DNA of 64,000 nt from CAXBCP01 sp963974055 (GTDB lineage: Bacteria > Pseudomonadota > Alphaproteobacteria > MPNO01 > UBA830): positions 1 to 64,000 of the forward strand of contig CAXBCP010000010.1 in NCBI GenBank assembly GCA_963974055.1, given 5' to 3'. Position 1 is the first letter of the stretch. Every line of letters starts with the position of its first letter. The translations under genes and the position numbers were made by a program. Below the pieces are notes generated by a model. It worked only from the letters and a program-made list of their open reading frames with translations, was not told the origin of the DNA and did not search any database. This document shows, in pieces, positions 37,160 through 46,120 of the stretch.

Positions 37160-38422
37160 ATGGCTACCGAAATTACCGTTCCCACACTTGGCGAATCCGT
37201 CACCGAAGCGACCGTTGCGAAATGGTTCAAGGCCGAAGGCGATGCGGTTGCCGTCGATGAGGCGATCGTCGAGCTCGAAACCGACAAGGTGACGCTTGAG
37301 GTCAATGCCAGCGCTGCGGGCACGTTGAGCGAGATCTCCGCCAAGGAGGGCGAGAACGTCGAAGTCGGCGCGCTGCTGGGCCTGATCGGTGAAGGCGGCG
37401 CGACCGCAACCGCAAAAGCGGCCCCGAAAGACGAAGCAAAGACGGAAGCCAAAGAAGCGCCGGCAAAGGCGGCCGCCCCGGCCGCGGCTGCTTCGGAACC
37501 GGCGGCGGAGGACGACAAGGACAAGCTGTCGCCTGCCGTTCGCAAGCTGGTCGACGAAAACAATCTCGATGCCGCGCAGATCGGCGGCACCGGCAAGGAC
37601 GGCCGCCTGACCAAGGGCGATGTGCTGCAGTTCATGAAAGACGGCGGAGCATCCGCTGCGCCGGCGGCGACTCCGGCACCGGCGGCCAAACCCGCGGCCG
37701 CAGCCGCGCCGCGCGCCGACGACCCGCGCGAAGAACGAGTGAAGATGACCCGTCTGCGCCAGCGCATCGCGGAACGGCTGAAGGAAGCCCAGAACACGGC
37801 GGCGATGCTGACCACCTTCAACGAAATCGACATGACCAATGTCATGGCGGCGCGCAAGAAATTCCAGGACGATTTCGAAAAACGCCACGGCTGCCGTCTC
37901 GGCTTCATGTCGTTCTTCGTCAAGGCGTGCGTTGTGGCGCTCAAGGAACTGCCGGCGGTCAACGGAGAGATCGACGGCAACGAGCTGATCTACAAGAACT
38001 ACTACGATATCGGCGTGGCCGTCGGCACCGAACAGGGACTGGTCGTGCCGGTACTGCGCGATGCCGACACACGGTCCTTCGCCGACGTCGAAAAAGGCAT
38101 CACCGATCTTGGCCTGCGCGCCCGCGACGGCAAGCTCAGCATGGACGAACTGACCGGCGGCACGTTCACGATCACGAATGGCGGCGTATACGGATCGCTG
38201 ATGTCGACGCCGATCCTCAACCCGCCACAGTCGGGCATTCTCGGCATGCATAAAATAGACCGGCGTCCCGTCGCCGTCGGCGATTCGATCGAAATCCGCC
38301 CGATGATGTATGTCGCGCTGTCCTACGATCATCGGATCATCGACGGCCGCGAAGCGGTGACGTTCCTTGTCCGCGTCAAGGAATGCATCGAAGATCCGGA
38401 ACGTATCCTTCTCGCCGTCTGA
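37160..38422 (+). CDS. sucB: dihydrolipoyl succinyltransferase (E2 of 2-oxoglutarate dehydrogenase)
   Basis: The 420-residue E2 core has one lipoyl domain (lysine K43 in ELETDKVTLEV), an Ala/Lys/Pro linker, a peripheral-subunit binding domain (SPAVRKLVDENNLDAAQIGGTGKDGRLTKGDVL) and the catalytic domain ending SYDHRIIDGREAVTF with the HxxxDG motif. It moves succinyl groups to CoA. It lies 33 bases after sucA and 16 bases before lpd. Confidence 0.97.
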   Translation: MATEITVPTLGESVTEATVAKWFKAEGDAVAVDEAIVELETDKVTLEVNASAAGTLSEISAKEGENVEVGALLGLIGEGGATATAKAAPKDEAKTEAKEAPAKAAAPAAAASEPAAEDDKDKLSPAVRKLVDENNLDAAQIGGTGKDGRLTKGDVLQFMKDGGASAAPAATPAPAAKPAAAAAPRADDPREERVKMTRLRQRIAERLKEAQNTAAMLTTFNEIDMTNVMAARKKFQDDFEKRHGCRLGFMSFFVKACVVALKELPAVNGEIDGNELIYKNYYDIGVAVGTEQGLVVPVLRDADTRSFADVEKGITDLGLRARDGKLSMDELTGGTFTITNGGVYGSLMSTPILNPPQSGILGMHKIDRRPVAVGDSIEIRPMMYVALSYDHRIIDGREAVTFLVRVKECIEDPERILLAV

Positions 38423-38438
38423 ACAGAGGCCCGTATTT

Positions 38439-39845
38439 ATGAGCGATTCGCATTTCGACCTGATCGTGATCGGGGCTGGCCCCGGCGGCTATGTCGCGGC
38501 TATCCGTGCAGCGCAGCTCGGTCTGAAAACCGCCTGTATTGAAAAGCGCGGTACCCTGGGCGGGACCTGCCTGAATGTCGGCTGTATTCCGTCCAAGGCG
38601 CTGCTGCACTCATCGGAGAAATTCGAAGAAGCGCAGAACCACCTTGCCGACCACGGCGTAAAGGTCGGCAAGGTCGAACTCGATCTCAAGAAACTGATGG
38701 CCCGCAAGGACAAGGTCGTCGAAGACCTGACCAAGGGCATCGGTTTCCTGTTCAAGAAAAACAAGGTCACCGGCATCACGGGCGCGGGCCGGATATCGAA
38801 GCCCGGCGAAGTGGTCGTTACCGCCGACGGCAAGGACGAAACCTATACCGCGACGAATATCCTGATCGCGACCGGCTCCGAGGTCGCGCCCCTGCCGGGC
38901 GTCGATATCGACGAAGACCGCATCGTTTCGTCTACCGGCGCGCTGGCGCTGTCGAAAGTGCCCGATCATCTGGTCGTCGTCGGCGGCGGCTATATCGGGC
39001 TGGAGATGGGCTCGGTGTGGCGGCGGCTGGGGTCCAGGGTCACGGTCGTGGAATTCCTCGATGCGATCGTGCCGAACATGGACACGGAAGTCGGCAAGGC
39101 CATGCACAAGACCCTTGAAAAGCAGGGTATGGAATTCAAGCTCGGCACCAAGGTGACGGCGGCGAAAACCACCAAGTCGAAAGTCACCCTGACGGTCGAA
39201 CCCGCCAAGGGCGGCGACTCGGAAGATATCGCCTGCGACGTGGTGCTCGTGTCGATCGGCCGCAAGCCGTTCACCGAAGGGCTCGGTCTTGAAGACGCCG
39301 GCGTTGAAATGGACGGTCGCGGGGTTATCCAGGTCGACGGCAATTTCAAGACCAGCGTCGACGGCATTTACGCGATCGGCGACGTCATCCCCGGCCCGAT
39401 GCTGGCGCATAAGGCCGAAGAAGAAGGCATTGCCTGCGTGGAACGGATAGCCGGCCAGGCGACCCATATCAATTACGACGCCATCCCGTCGGTTGTTTAC
39501 ACGTGGCCGGAAGCGGCCTCCGTCGGCCGGACCGAGGAACAGCTGAAATCTGAAGGCGTTGCCTATAACAAGGGAAGCTTTCCTTTCATGGCCAATTCCC
39601 GGGCGCGGGCAAACGGCGATACGGAGGGTTTCGTCAAAATCCTCGCCGATGAAATGACAGACGAGGTTCTGGGCGTCCATATTATCGGACCCGATGCCGG
39701 TACGCTGATCGCCGAACTGGCGCTCGCCATGGAATTCGGCGCGTCGTCGGAAGACATCGCGCGGACCTGCCATGCGCATCCGACGCTGAACGAGGCCGTC
39801 AAGGAAGCAGCCCTTGATGTCGAGGGCTCGCCCATCCATATGTAG
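38439..39845 (+). CDS. lpd: dihydrolipoyl dehydrogenase (E3)
   Basis: The 468-residue FAD enzyme reoxidises the lipoyl arm. The FAD loop is VIGAGPGGYVAAIRAAQ. The redox disulfide is C44 and C49 (GGTCLNVGCIPSK), the NAD-binding GGGYIGLEMGSVWRRLG follows, and the catalytic His-Glu dyad is HAHPTLNEAV. Start 38439 was chosen because AGAGG precedes it and the protein then begins at the family N-terminus. Only this lpd copy is seen, next to sucAB, so it is assigned to the 2-oxoglutarate complex. Confidence 0.96.
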   Translation: MSDSHFDLIVIGAGPGGYVAAIRAAQLGLKTACIEKRGTLGGTCLNVGCIPSKALLHSSEKFEEAQNHLADHGVKVGKVELDLKKLMARKDKVVEDLTKGIGFLFKKNKVTGITGAGRISKPGEVVVTADGKDETYTATNILIATGSEVAPLPGVDIDEDRIVSSTGALALSKVPDHLVVVGGGYIGLEMGSVWRRLGSRVTVVEFLDAIVPNMDTEVGKAMHKTLEKQGMEFKLGTKVTAAKTTKSKVTLTVEPAKGGDSEDIACDVVLVSIGRKPFTEGLGLEDAGVEMDGRGVIQVDGNFKTSVDGIYAIGDVIPGPMLAHKAEEEGIACVERIAGQATHINYDAIPSVVYTWPEAASVGRTEEQLKSEGVAYNKGSFPFMANSRARANGDTEGFVKILADEMTDEVLGVHIIGPDAGTLIAELALAMEFGASSEDIARTCHAHPTLNEAVKEAALDVEGSPIHM

Positions 39846-39890
39846 GATAACCGTCCGTCCGCAGGATCGGGCGGCGGAGGAACCTGCACT

Positions 39891-40160
39891 ATGCCCCGAC
39901 CGGTAAAACGGTTTTTCATACTCGCGCTCGGCTGGGCGTTTATCGTCCTCGGCATAATCGGGCTTTTTCTGCCGATTCTGCAGGGTATCCTGTTCCTTTT
40001 GATCGGCTTCATCCTGCTGTCGCGCGAATCCGAATGGGCGCAGCGCCGGCTTGAAATGCTGAAGACCCGGTATCCCAGATTTGCCGAAAAATACGATGCC
40101 GCCGAAGCTGCTGCCGACAGGCTGTGGAACCGGATAACGCGCAACGGGTCCGGCGCCTAG
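39891..40160 (+). CDS. small two-helix membrane protein
   Basis: The 89-residue product has hydrophobic segments at about 8-25 and 28-43 (ILALGWAFIVLGIIGLFLP and GILFLLIGFILL) and a charged helical C-terminus. It resembles small PGPGW/DUF454-like inner-membrane proteins; I cannot assign it firmly. GGAGG is well placed before the ATG. It follows lpd by 45 bases and overlaps the end of the MFS gene by four bases, tail to tail. Confidence 0.7.
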   Translation: MPRPVKRFFILALGWAFIVLGIIGLFLPILQGILFLLIGFILLSRESEWAQRRLEMLKTRYPRFAEKYDAAEAAADRLWNRITRNGSGA

Positions 40161-41434
40161 GGCGTTTTTTCCAGCTCCGATTCAAGGGCGGCGGCCCGCG
40201 GGCGAGCCCATAACCACAGCACGATCGTCAGCGCGCCGCCGACGCCGATCGTAACGGATAGTCCCGCAAAGGTCGCGATCCAGCCTGCGGCCAGCGCGCC
40301 AAACGCCGGCAGTCCCCAGGAAATCATGATGAAAAGGCTCATCGCGCGGGCGCGCATGTGCGATTCGACCGCGTTCTGCATCAGGGTCTGGGATCCGACG
40401 CCGCCGACCAGCATGGCAAAACCCACGACGCCGAATAAGGCTGCGGATATCCAGATATTCCCCCAGAACTGACCGGCAATCGCACACAGGGCAAGGGCGG
40501 CGCCCTGCACCAGCAGGCTGGCGGTCACCAGTCCGGTCAGTCCCTCCGTCCGGCCGCGGACCGCGATCCAGATACAGCTCACCATCGCGCCGAATCCCAG
40601 GGTCGACATCAGGATGGCAAGCCCGTCGGCGCCGCGGTCGAAGACTTCGGCGGAAAACCCGGGCATCAGTTCGATAACCGGGCGGATGAGCAGCCCGGTT
40701 ACCCCCAGCATGACCAGCAGGAAGCGGATACCCGGATGCGCAAATCCGTATCGGATACCGGTCTTGATGTCGCCGATCAGGTCGCGCCAGGGACCCGGCG
40801 TCCGCTCGGGCTCGTCCGCCTTTACAATCAGCAGGATCAGGCAGAATTGCGCGAAAGATACGGCGACGACGGCCAGCACCACGCCGCTTCCCGCCCAGAC
40901 CAGCAGCGCCCCCGCAATGGCCGGGCCGATAAACCGCGCCGCATTGAACGTCGCCGATCCGAGCGCGATTGCGGCCGACAGGTCTTCCTTCGGCACCAGG
41001 GCGTGGACCAGCGCCATGCGTGCCGGCGTGGTCAGCGACTCGAGCGAGCCGATCAGGAGTGCGGAAATCAGCACCAGTTCGATCGTGATCAGTCCGGCCA
41101 GGGTCAGCCCGGCAAATACGACCGCGACAACCACCGTCGCCGTCTGCGCCAGTACGGTGATCCGGATATAGCCGATCCGGTCGGCGATGGCGCCCGCGAG
41201 CACCGAAAAGACAACGAGCGGAAAACTTTCGGCGAAGGCAATGATGCCGAGCCAGGCGGTCGATTCCGTGAGTTCCCATGTCAGCCAGCCGACGGCGATA
41301 CGGTACATCCACCGGCCGATCGTGTTGATCCCGTTGCTGGTCCAGTAGACGCAATAGTCGCGGTGCGACAGCGCCCGCCCTATGCCGCCGAACGCGCTAA
41401 TTTTCGGATACCGCGCGCGGGTGCGACCGGTCAT
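40157..41434 (-). CDS. major facilitator superfamily transporter
   Basis: The 425-residue protein has about 12 hydrophobic segments and belongs to the EntS-like MFS group: GRALSHRDYCVYWTSNGINTIGRWMYRIAVGWL at the start, AIADRIGYIRITVL for the loop 2-3 motif, and RARAMSLFIMISWGLPAFGALAAGW later. Transported compound unknown; efflux is likely for the group. Its start lies within the last 38 bases of xerC, so it is coupled to the xerC-DUF484-fsa transcript. Confidence 0.88.
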   Translation of the reverse strand: MTGRTRARYPKISAFGGIGRALSHRDYCVYWTSNGINTIGRWMYRIAVGWLTWELTESTAWLGIIAFAESFPLVVFSVLAGAIADRIGYIRITVLAQTATVVVAVVFAGLTLAGLITIELVLISALLIGSLESLTTPARMALVHALVPKEDLSAAIALGSATFNAARFIGPAIAGALLVWAGSGVVLAVVAVSFAQFCLILLIVKADEPERTPGPWRDLIGDIKTGIRYGFAHPGIRFLLVMLGVTGLLIRPVIELMPGFSAEVFDRGADGLAILMSTLGFGAMVSCIWIAVRGRTEGLTGLVTASLLVQGAALALCAIAGQFWGNIWISAALFGVVGFAMLVGGVGSQTLMQNAVESHMRARAMSLFIMISWGLPAFGALAAGWIATFAGLSVTIGVGGALTIVLWLWARPRAAALESELEKTP

Positions 41435-42353
41435 AGACCTCGATCAGCCGCTGGGTGTCGACATCGGTATAGCGCTGGGTGGTGGAAAGCGATGCGTGGC
41501 CGAGCAATTCCTGGATTGTCCGCAGGTCGCCGCCGCCCGCAAGCAGATGCGTGGCGAAGCTGTGGCGCAGCGCATGCGGGGTCGCGGTATCGGGCAGGCC
41601 GAGATCGACGCGCAACCGGCGCATGGTGCGCTGAACCACGCCCGCGTTCAGCCGGGCCCCACGGGTACCGAAAAACAGAGGCCTGTCCGGCTCGGCCGGG
41701 AACGGGCAGGCGCTACGGTAGACCGCGATCGCGTCCGTCACGACCGGCAGCACCGGCACGACCCGTTGCTTGTTGCCCTTGCCGGTAATCGTCATGGCGT
41801 CGCCCGTCGGCACGTCGCGCTGGTTCATGCTCAGGGCTTCGTCGATGCGTAACCCGCAGCCATACAGCAGCGCCAGAATGGCGACATCCCGCGCCCCGAC
41901 CCAGGGTTCCGGCGCGATCTCCGCCGCCCGGCGCAGCAGCGCTACGGCGTCTGCGGCGTTGAGCGGTTTGGGCACGGATTTGGGCGGTTTCGGCACCTTC
42001 ACGGCCGTCAGCGCCTGATTGTGCACCCGTCCGGTGCGATCGAGAAACCGGAACAGGTTGCGCAGCGCCGACATCGCGCGGGCGATGGACGTGCGCGACA
42101 GACCGTCCTGCAGACGCGCCGCAAGCCAGGACCGGAAATCGGCCGCCAGCAGGTCGGCCAGCGCCGGGAGGTCGGGGGTTTCTCCACGATGGTCCCGGAC
42201 GAAATCGAGAAACGCCGCGATGTCGCGGCAATAGGCATCGACGGTGTGCACGGACGTCCGCCGTTCGGTGACGAGCCAGCGGCGCCAGTCGTCAAGCGCC
42301 GCCTGCAGGTCGGCCTGCGCGGCGAAACGGACTAGGTTTTCGGCCCCAGGCAT
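41397..42353 (-). CDS. xerC: tyrosine recombinase XerC
   Basis: The 318-residue recombinase resolves chromosome dimers at dif with XerD. Catalytic residues are visible at R169 (CGLRIDEAL), K192/K195 (GKGNKQR), H260 and R263 (PHALRHSFATH), H286 (GHASLS) and Y295 (QRYTDV). The N-terminal SAM-like domain (about 15-110) is intact. The start at 42353 overlaps the DUF484 gene end by 22 bases; alphaproteobacteria commonly have this DUF484-xerC order. Confidence 0.94.
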   Translation of the reverse strand: MPGAENLVRFAAQADLQAALDDWRRWLVTERRTSVHTVDAYCRDIAAFLDFVRDHRGETPDLPALADLLAADFRSWLAARLQDGLSRTSIARAMSALRNLFRFLDRTGRVHNQALTAVKVPKPPKSVPKPLNAADAVALLRRAAEIAPEPWVGARDVAILALLYGCGLRIDEALSMNQRDVPTGDAMTITGKGNKQRVVPVLPVVTDAIAVYRSACPFPAEPDRPLFFGTRGARLNAGVVQRTMRRLRVDLGLPDTATPHALRHSFATHLLAGGGDLRTIQELLGHASLSTTQRYTDVDTQRLIEVYDRSHPRAVSEN

Positions 42354-43039
42354 TGTTTCAGCCGCGCCTCCGTTACATCGGCGAGGAAGGAAATCAGGTC
42401 TGTGGCCTGGTGTTTGTCGAACCCGTCTTCGCGTCCCGATCCCAGCGCCAGCAGCATATCCGGCGCATTCCTGCCGGCGCGCAGGCGCAGATAGGCGACC
42501 GATTTCACGCGGTCGGCGGCATCGCCGAACACGAACGCTTCGCCTGCCGTCTGGCCCTGCAGGAGGATGCGTCGTTTCGGCCCCATCAGGTTGGCGACGC
42601 CGCCCGCGCCGATCGCGGTGGCGCCGGCGAGCGCGAGCGCCCCGGTTTCCTCGATGCACAGGACCGCGGCTTCGATATCCAGCATCTGCGGCAGCTTTGA
42701 CCGGATCACGGCGTTCAGCGCCTGAATGTCATCGGCGGCGGCGATGGCCGTTACCGCCTGATGAATTTTCGACTGCCCGGCCGCATTGCCCTCGACCGCG
42801 GACAGCAGCTGTTTTTCGTGGCGCCGCAGGTTTATCAGATCGTCGCGCATCCGTTCCAGCATGAAATGCTGCATGTCGAGGATGCGTTCGCCGCGCTTGT
42901 ATTCCGGCGGCGTCAGGAAGGTCAGCACTTCCGGGTTTTCCTGAAGGAATTCGGGATGCCGCCGCAGCCAGGCGGAGACGGTTTCCGCCGTCACGCCTTC
43001 CGGCTGGATCTTGGCGGCATCGTCCGACGGGCCGCTCAC
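42332..43039 (-). CDS. DUF484 family protein
   Basis: The 235-residue protein opens with a short helical segment (AETVSAWLRRHPEFLQENPEVLTFL) and continues as a GAF-like alpha/beta domain. It is a standard neighbour of xerC and its function is unestablished. The next upstream gene fsa ends two bases away. Both strands in the region otherwise carry only shadows. Confidence 0.88.
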   Translation of the reverse strand: MSGPSDDAAKIQPEGVTAETVSAWLRRHPEFLQENPEVLTFLTPPEYKRGERILDMQHFMLERMRDDLINLRRHEKQLLSAVEGNAAGQSKIHQAVTAIAAADDIQALNAVIRSKLPQMLDIEAAVLCIEETGALALAGATAIGAGGVANLMGPKRRILLQGQTAGEAFVFGDAADRVKSVAYLRLRAGRNAPDMLLALGSGREDGFDKHQATDLISFLADVTEARLKQCLGPKT

Positions 43040-43041
43040 TG

Positions 43042-43704
43042 TCAGGACCCCAGGATCGACTGGCCGGAATTCGCCCAGTCCGACAGGAATGCCTCCAGTC
43101 CCGAATCGGTCAGGGGATGCTTGAAAAGCTGGCGCAATACGCTCGGCGGCAGGGTGACGACATCGGCACCCATGCGGGCCGATTCGACCACATGCATCGG
43201 GCTGCGCACGGATGCGACCAGCACCTCGGTGTCGAACGTGTCGTAATTGGCGTAGATGGTGCAGATTTCCTCGATCAGCCCCATGCCGTCGCGGCTGATA
43301 TCGTCGAGCCGTCCGACGAAGGGCGACACGAAGGTTGCGCCCGCCTTCGCGGCGAGGATTGCCTGTCCTGCCGAGAAGCAGAGCGTGACATTCACCTTGG
43401 TACCGGCATCCGACAGCGCCTTGCAGGTTTTCAGCCCGTCCGGCGTCAGCGGCACCTTGACGGCGACGTTCTCGGCGATCTGGGCGAGCTTTCTACCCTC
43501 TGCCAGCATGGTTTCATGATCGGTTGCCGCGACCTCGGCGCTGACCGGCCCATCGACGATGTCACAGATTTCGGCGATGACCTCGATGAAATTGCGGCCG
43601 GATTTGGCGATGATCGAGGGGTTGGTTGTTACGCCGTCCACCAGGCCGGTCGACGCCAGATCCTTGATCTCGTCCACATCGGCCGTGTCCACGAAAAACT
43701 TCAT
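43042..43704 (-). CDS. fsa: fructose-6-phosphate aldolase / transaldolase-like protein
   Basis: The 220-residue TIM-barrel of the small transaldolase group has Schiff-base lysine K83 (ENVAVKVPLTPDG), MKFFVDTADVDEI at the N-terminus and GVTTNPSI in strand two. Family members act as transaldolase or as fructose-6-phosphate aldolase; the residue that separates the two cannot be judged safely here. It is the first gene of the fsa-DUF484-xerC-MFS group and divergent from priA. Confidence 0.92.
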   Translation of the reverse strand: MKFFVDTADVDEIKDLASTGLVDGVTTNPSIIAKSGRNFIEVIAEICDIVDGPVSAEVAATDHETMLAEGRKLAQIAENVAVKVPLTPDGLKTCKALSDAGTKVNVTLCFSAGQAILAAKAGATFVSPFVGRLDDISRDGMGLIEEICTIYANYDTFDTEVLVASVRSPMHVVESARMGADVVTLPPSVLRQLFKHPLTDSGLEAFLSDWANSGQSILGS

Positions 43705-43743
43705 AATATTCCTTCAATTCAAGATGCTGTGCGCCCTGCATTG

Positions 43744-43794
43744 CGTTACGTCGGGCGCGCTGTTAGGTGCCGCGTCGTGCATCGGGACGTAACG
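43744..43794. promoter_or_regulatory. 9-bp inverted repeat between fsa and priA
   Basis: CGTTACGTC (43744-43752) is repeated in inverse as GACGTAACG (43786-43794), with arm centres 42 bases apart, about four helical turns. It lies between two divergent starts. Such spacing would suit two bound protein subunits on one DNA face, but the role is unknown. Confidence 0.35.
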
Positions 43795-43858
43795 AATAAC
43801 GACCCTTGTCGCCGTCAGCCGATTGGCCGCCCCGTATGGCTGGGATAGAGTGTATCCG

Positions 43859-46081
43859 ATGGACCCCGGCCTTTCCACACAACCCGCCACCGATCGGCGC
43901 GAAGCAGTCAGCGTGCTTTTGCCGCTGCCGCTGATCGCGCCCTACGACTATCTGGTGCCCCCCGATGTGCCGGTAGAGCCGGGATCCTACGTCTCTGTGC
44001 CGCTCGGCGGACGGCAGGCAACCGGGGTGGTCTGGGGCCCGGCAAAAGGCGATGTGGACCCCAAAAAATTACGTGAAATCAGCGCTGTACTCGACCTGCC
44101 GCCGATGCCCGCGGACCTCCGCGAATTCGTCGACTGGGTCGCGGCCTATACCCTTGCCAGGCTCGGTACGGTGTTGCGGATGACCATGAGCGTGCCCAAG
44201 GCGCTGACCGCGCCGAAGCCGATGACCGCCTATCGCCCCGCCCCCGGAATCGATGCGAAAAGCGAATCACTTCCCGGCGGCATCCGTTTGACGGACGCCC
44301 GCAGGCGGGTGCTGGCGGCGTTGCATGACGGCCGGCCCATGCCGGGCGCCGATCTTGCGCGGGCGGCCGGGTCGTCCGCCGCCGTCATCCGTGGCATGGC
44401 CGATGCCGGCATTCTGCAGCCGCTCGCTCTCAGCGATGAAGAACCCGTGCCCCGGCCCGATCCGGACCTGCCGGGCGCGGTCCTGTCGGATGCCCAGAAT
44501 GCCGCCGCGGCGACGCTCGTCGGATCGGTCGGCGCCGGATATTCGGTCACGCTGCTGGACGGCGTGACCGGGTCGGGCAAGACGGAGGTGTATTTCGAGG
44601 CCATCGCCGCGGCCCTGCGGGCCGACAAACAGGTGATTGTGCTGCTGCCCGAAATTGCGCTGACCGCGGACTGGCTCGGCCGGTTCGAAAAACGGTTCGG
44701 CGAGCGGCCCGTTGTCTGGCATTCGGACATTCCGATGTCAGAGCGCCGGCGGAACTGGCGCGCCGTCACCCACGGGACTGCCAGGCTGGTCGTCGGTGCG
44801 CGCTCGGCGCTGATGCTGCCCTATCGCGATCTCGGGCTGATCGTGATCGACGAAGAACACGATCCCAGTTTCAAGCAGGATGAAGGCGTTATCTACAATG
44901 CCCGCGACATGGCGGTGGTGCGCGGCCATATCGGCGGCTTTCCGGTAATTCTGGCGTCGGCGACGCCGTCGCTGGAAACGGTCGATAACGTCTGGCGCGG
45001 CCGGTATCAGAGGCTTTCTCTGCCCGAACGGTTTGCCGGGGCGACGCTTCCGGAAATAACGGCGATCGACATGCGAACCGAAACGCTCGACCGGCAGAGC
45101 TGGCTGTCGCCCCTACTGGCGCGGGCGGTATCGGAAACGGTTGCGGCCGGGGAACAGGCCATGCTGTTTCTGAACCGGCGCGGCTATGCGCCCCTGACCC
45201 TGTGCCGTGCCTGCGGCCACCGGCTGGATTGTCCGCAATGCACGGCGTGGCTGGTCGAACACCGGCTGCGCGACAGGCTTCAGTGCCACCATTGCGGCTA
45301 CAGCGCGCCGCCGCCGCATACCTGCCCGTCCTGCGAAGCCGAAGGCCGGTTCGCGGCCTGCGGCCCCGGCGTCGAACGCCTGGCCGAGGAAGCCCGGGCG
45401 AAGTTTCCCGATATCCGTTTCGAGATCATGTCGAGCGATACCGTGCACCGGCCGTCCGATGCGCTGGCATTGGTCCGGCGCATGGAAAACCACGAGATCG
45501 ACGTTTTGATCGGCACGCAGATCATGGCCAAGGGGTTCCATTTTCCGACACTGACCCTGGTTGGCGTGATTGACGCCGATCTCGGGCTTGCCGGCGGCGA
45601 CCTGCGGGCGGCGGAGCGGACCTATCAGTTGCTGCACCAGGTTTCCGGGCGGGCGGGCCGGGCCGAGCGGCCAGGCCGCGTCCTGCTTCAGACCTACCAG
45701 CCCGAACATCCGGTCATGCAGGCGCTTGTCGGCGGCGACCGCGACAATTTCATCAGGACAGAAGCGGATGCACGCAAACAGCACCATATGCCGCCTTACG
45801 GCCGGCTGGCGGCGATTATCGTGTCGGGCCGGAACGAGCGTGCGGTCGACGACGCGGCCAATGCTCTGGGGCGTTCCGCGCCCCGCCGCGACGGGGTGTC
45901 GGTTCTGGGACCGGCACCGGCGCCGATTTCGGTCGTCCGCGGCCGGCACCGCAGGCGGCTGCTGGTCCGGGCGCGGAAGGATATCAACATCCAGGAAATT
46001 CTCCGGCGCTGGGTATATTCGCTGAAACCCACGGGCGGCGTACGCATCGCGGTCGATATCGATCCGTATAGTTTCATGTAA
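43859..46081 (+). CDS. priA: primosomal protein N' (replication restart helicase PriA)
   Basis: The 740-residue SF2 helicase reloads DnaB at stalled forks. Its 3'-DNA-binding domain spans about residues 15-110. Walker A is GVTGSGKT (235-242), the DEEH box is VIDEEHD, and the zinc module has eight cysteines in the segment CRACGHRLDCPQC, then CHHCGYSAPPPHTCPSC. Motifs V and VI follow (GTQIMAKGFHFPTLTLV, QVSGRAGRAERPG). Start 43859 was preferred over one 12 codons upstream. Confidence 0.96.
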   Translation: MDPGLSTQPATDRREAVSVLLPLPLIAPYDYLVPPDVPVEPGSYVSVPLGGRQATGVVWGPAKGDVDPKKLREISAVLDLPPMPADLREFVDWVAAYTLARLGTVLRMTMSVPKALTAPKPMTAYRPAPGIDAKSESLPGGIRLTDARRRVLAALHDGRPMPGADLARAAGSSAAVIRGMADAGILQPLALSDEEPVPRPDPDLPGAVLSDAQNAAAATLVGSVGAGYSVTLLDGVTGSGKTEVYFEAIAAALRADKQVIVLLPEIALTADWLGRFEKRFGERPVVWHSDIPMSERRRNWRAVTHGTARLVVGARSALMLPYRDLGLIVIDEEHDPSFKQDEGVIYNARDMAVVRGHIGGFPVILASATPSLETVDNVWRGRYQRLSLPERFAGATLPEITAIDMRTETLDRQSWLSPLLARAVSETVAAGEQAMLFLNRRGYAPLTLCRACGHRLDCPQCTAWLVEHRLRDRLQCHHCGYSAPPPHTCPSCEAEGRFAACGPGVERLAEEARAKFPDIRFEIMSSDTVHRPSDALALVRRMENHEIDVLIGTQIMAKGFHFPTLTLVGVIDADLGLAGGDLRAAERTYQLLHQVSGRAGRAERPGRVLLQTYQPEHPVMQALVGGDRDNFIRTEADARKQHHMPPYGRLAAIIVSGRNERAVDDAANALGRSAPRRDGVSVLGPAPAPISVVRGRHRRRLLVRARKDINIQEILRRWVYSLKPTGGVRIAVDIDPYSFM

Positions 46082-46120
46082 GCCATTGGAGATCGGCGGG
46101 CGAACGGTTAGGGTTGGAGA

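Noticed and set aside
39800..39830. GGAAGCAGCC, resembling the 4.5S RNA conserved loop
   Set aside because: It lies inside lpd codons (VKEAAL), with no RNA hairpin around it.
43823..43858. Earlier in-frame start for priA (12 codons upstream)
   Set aside because: No ribosome-binding site and the extension is unlike PriA N-termini; start at 43859 preferred.
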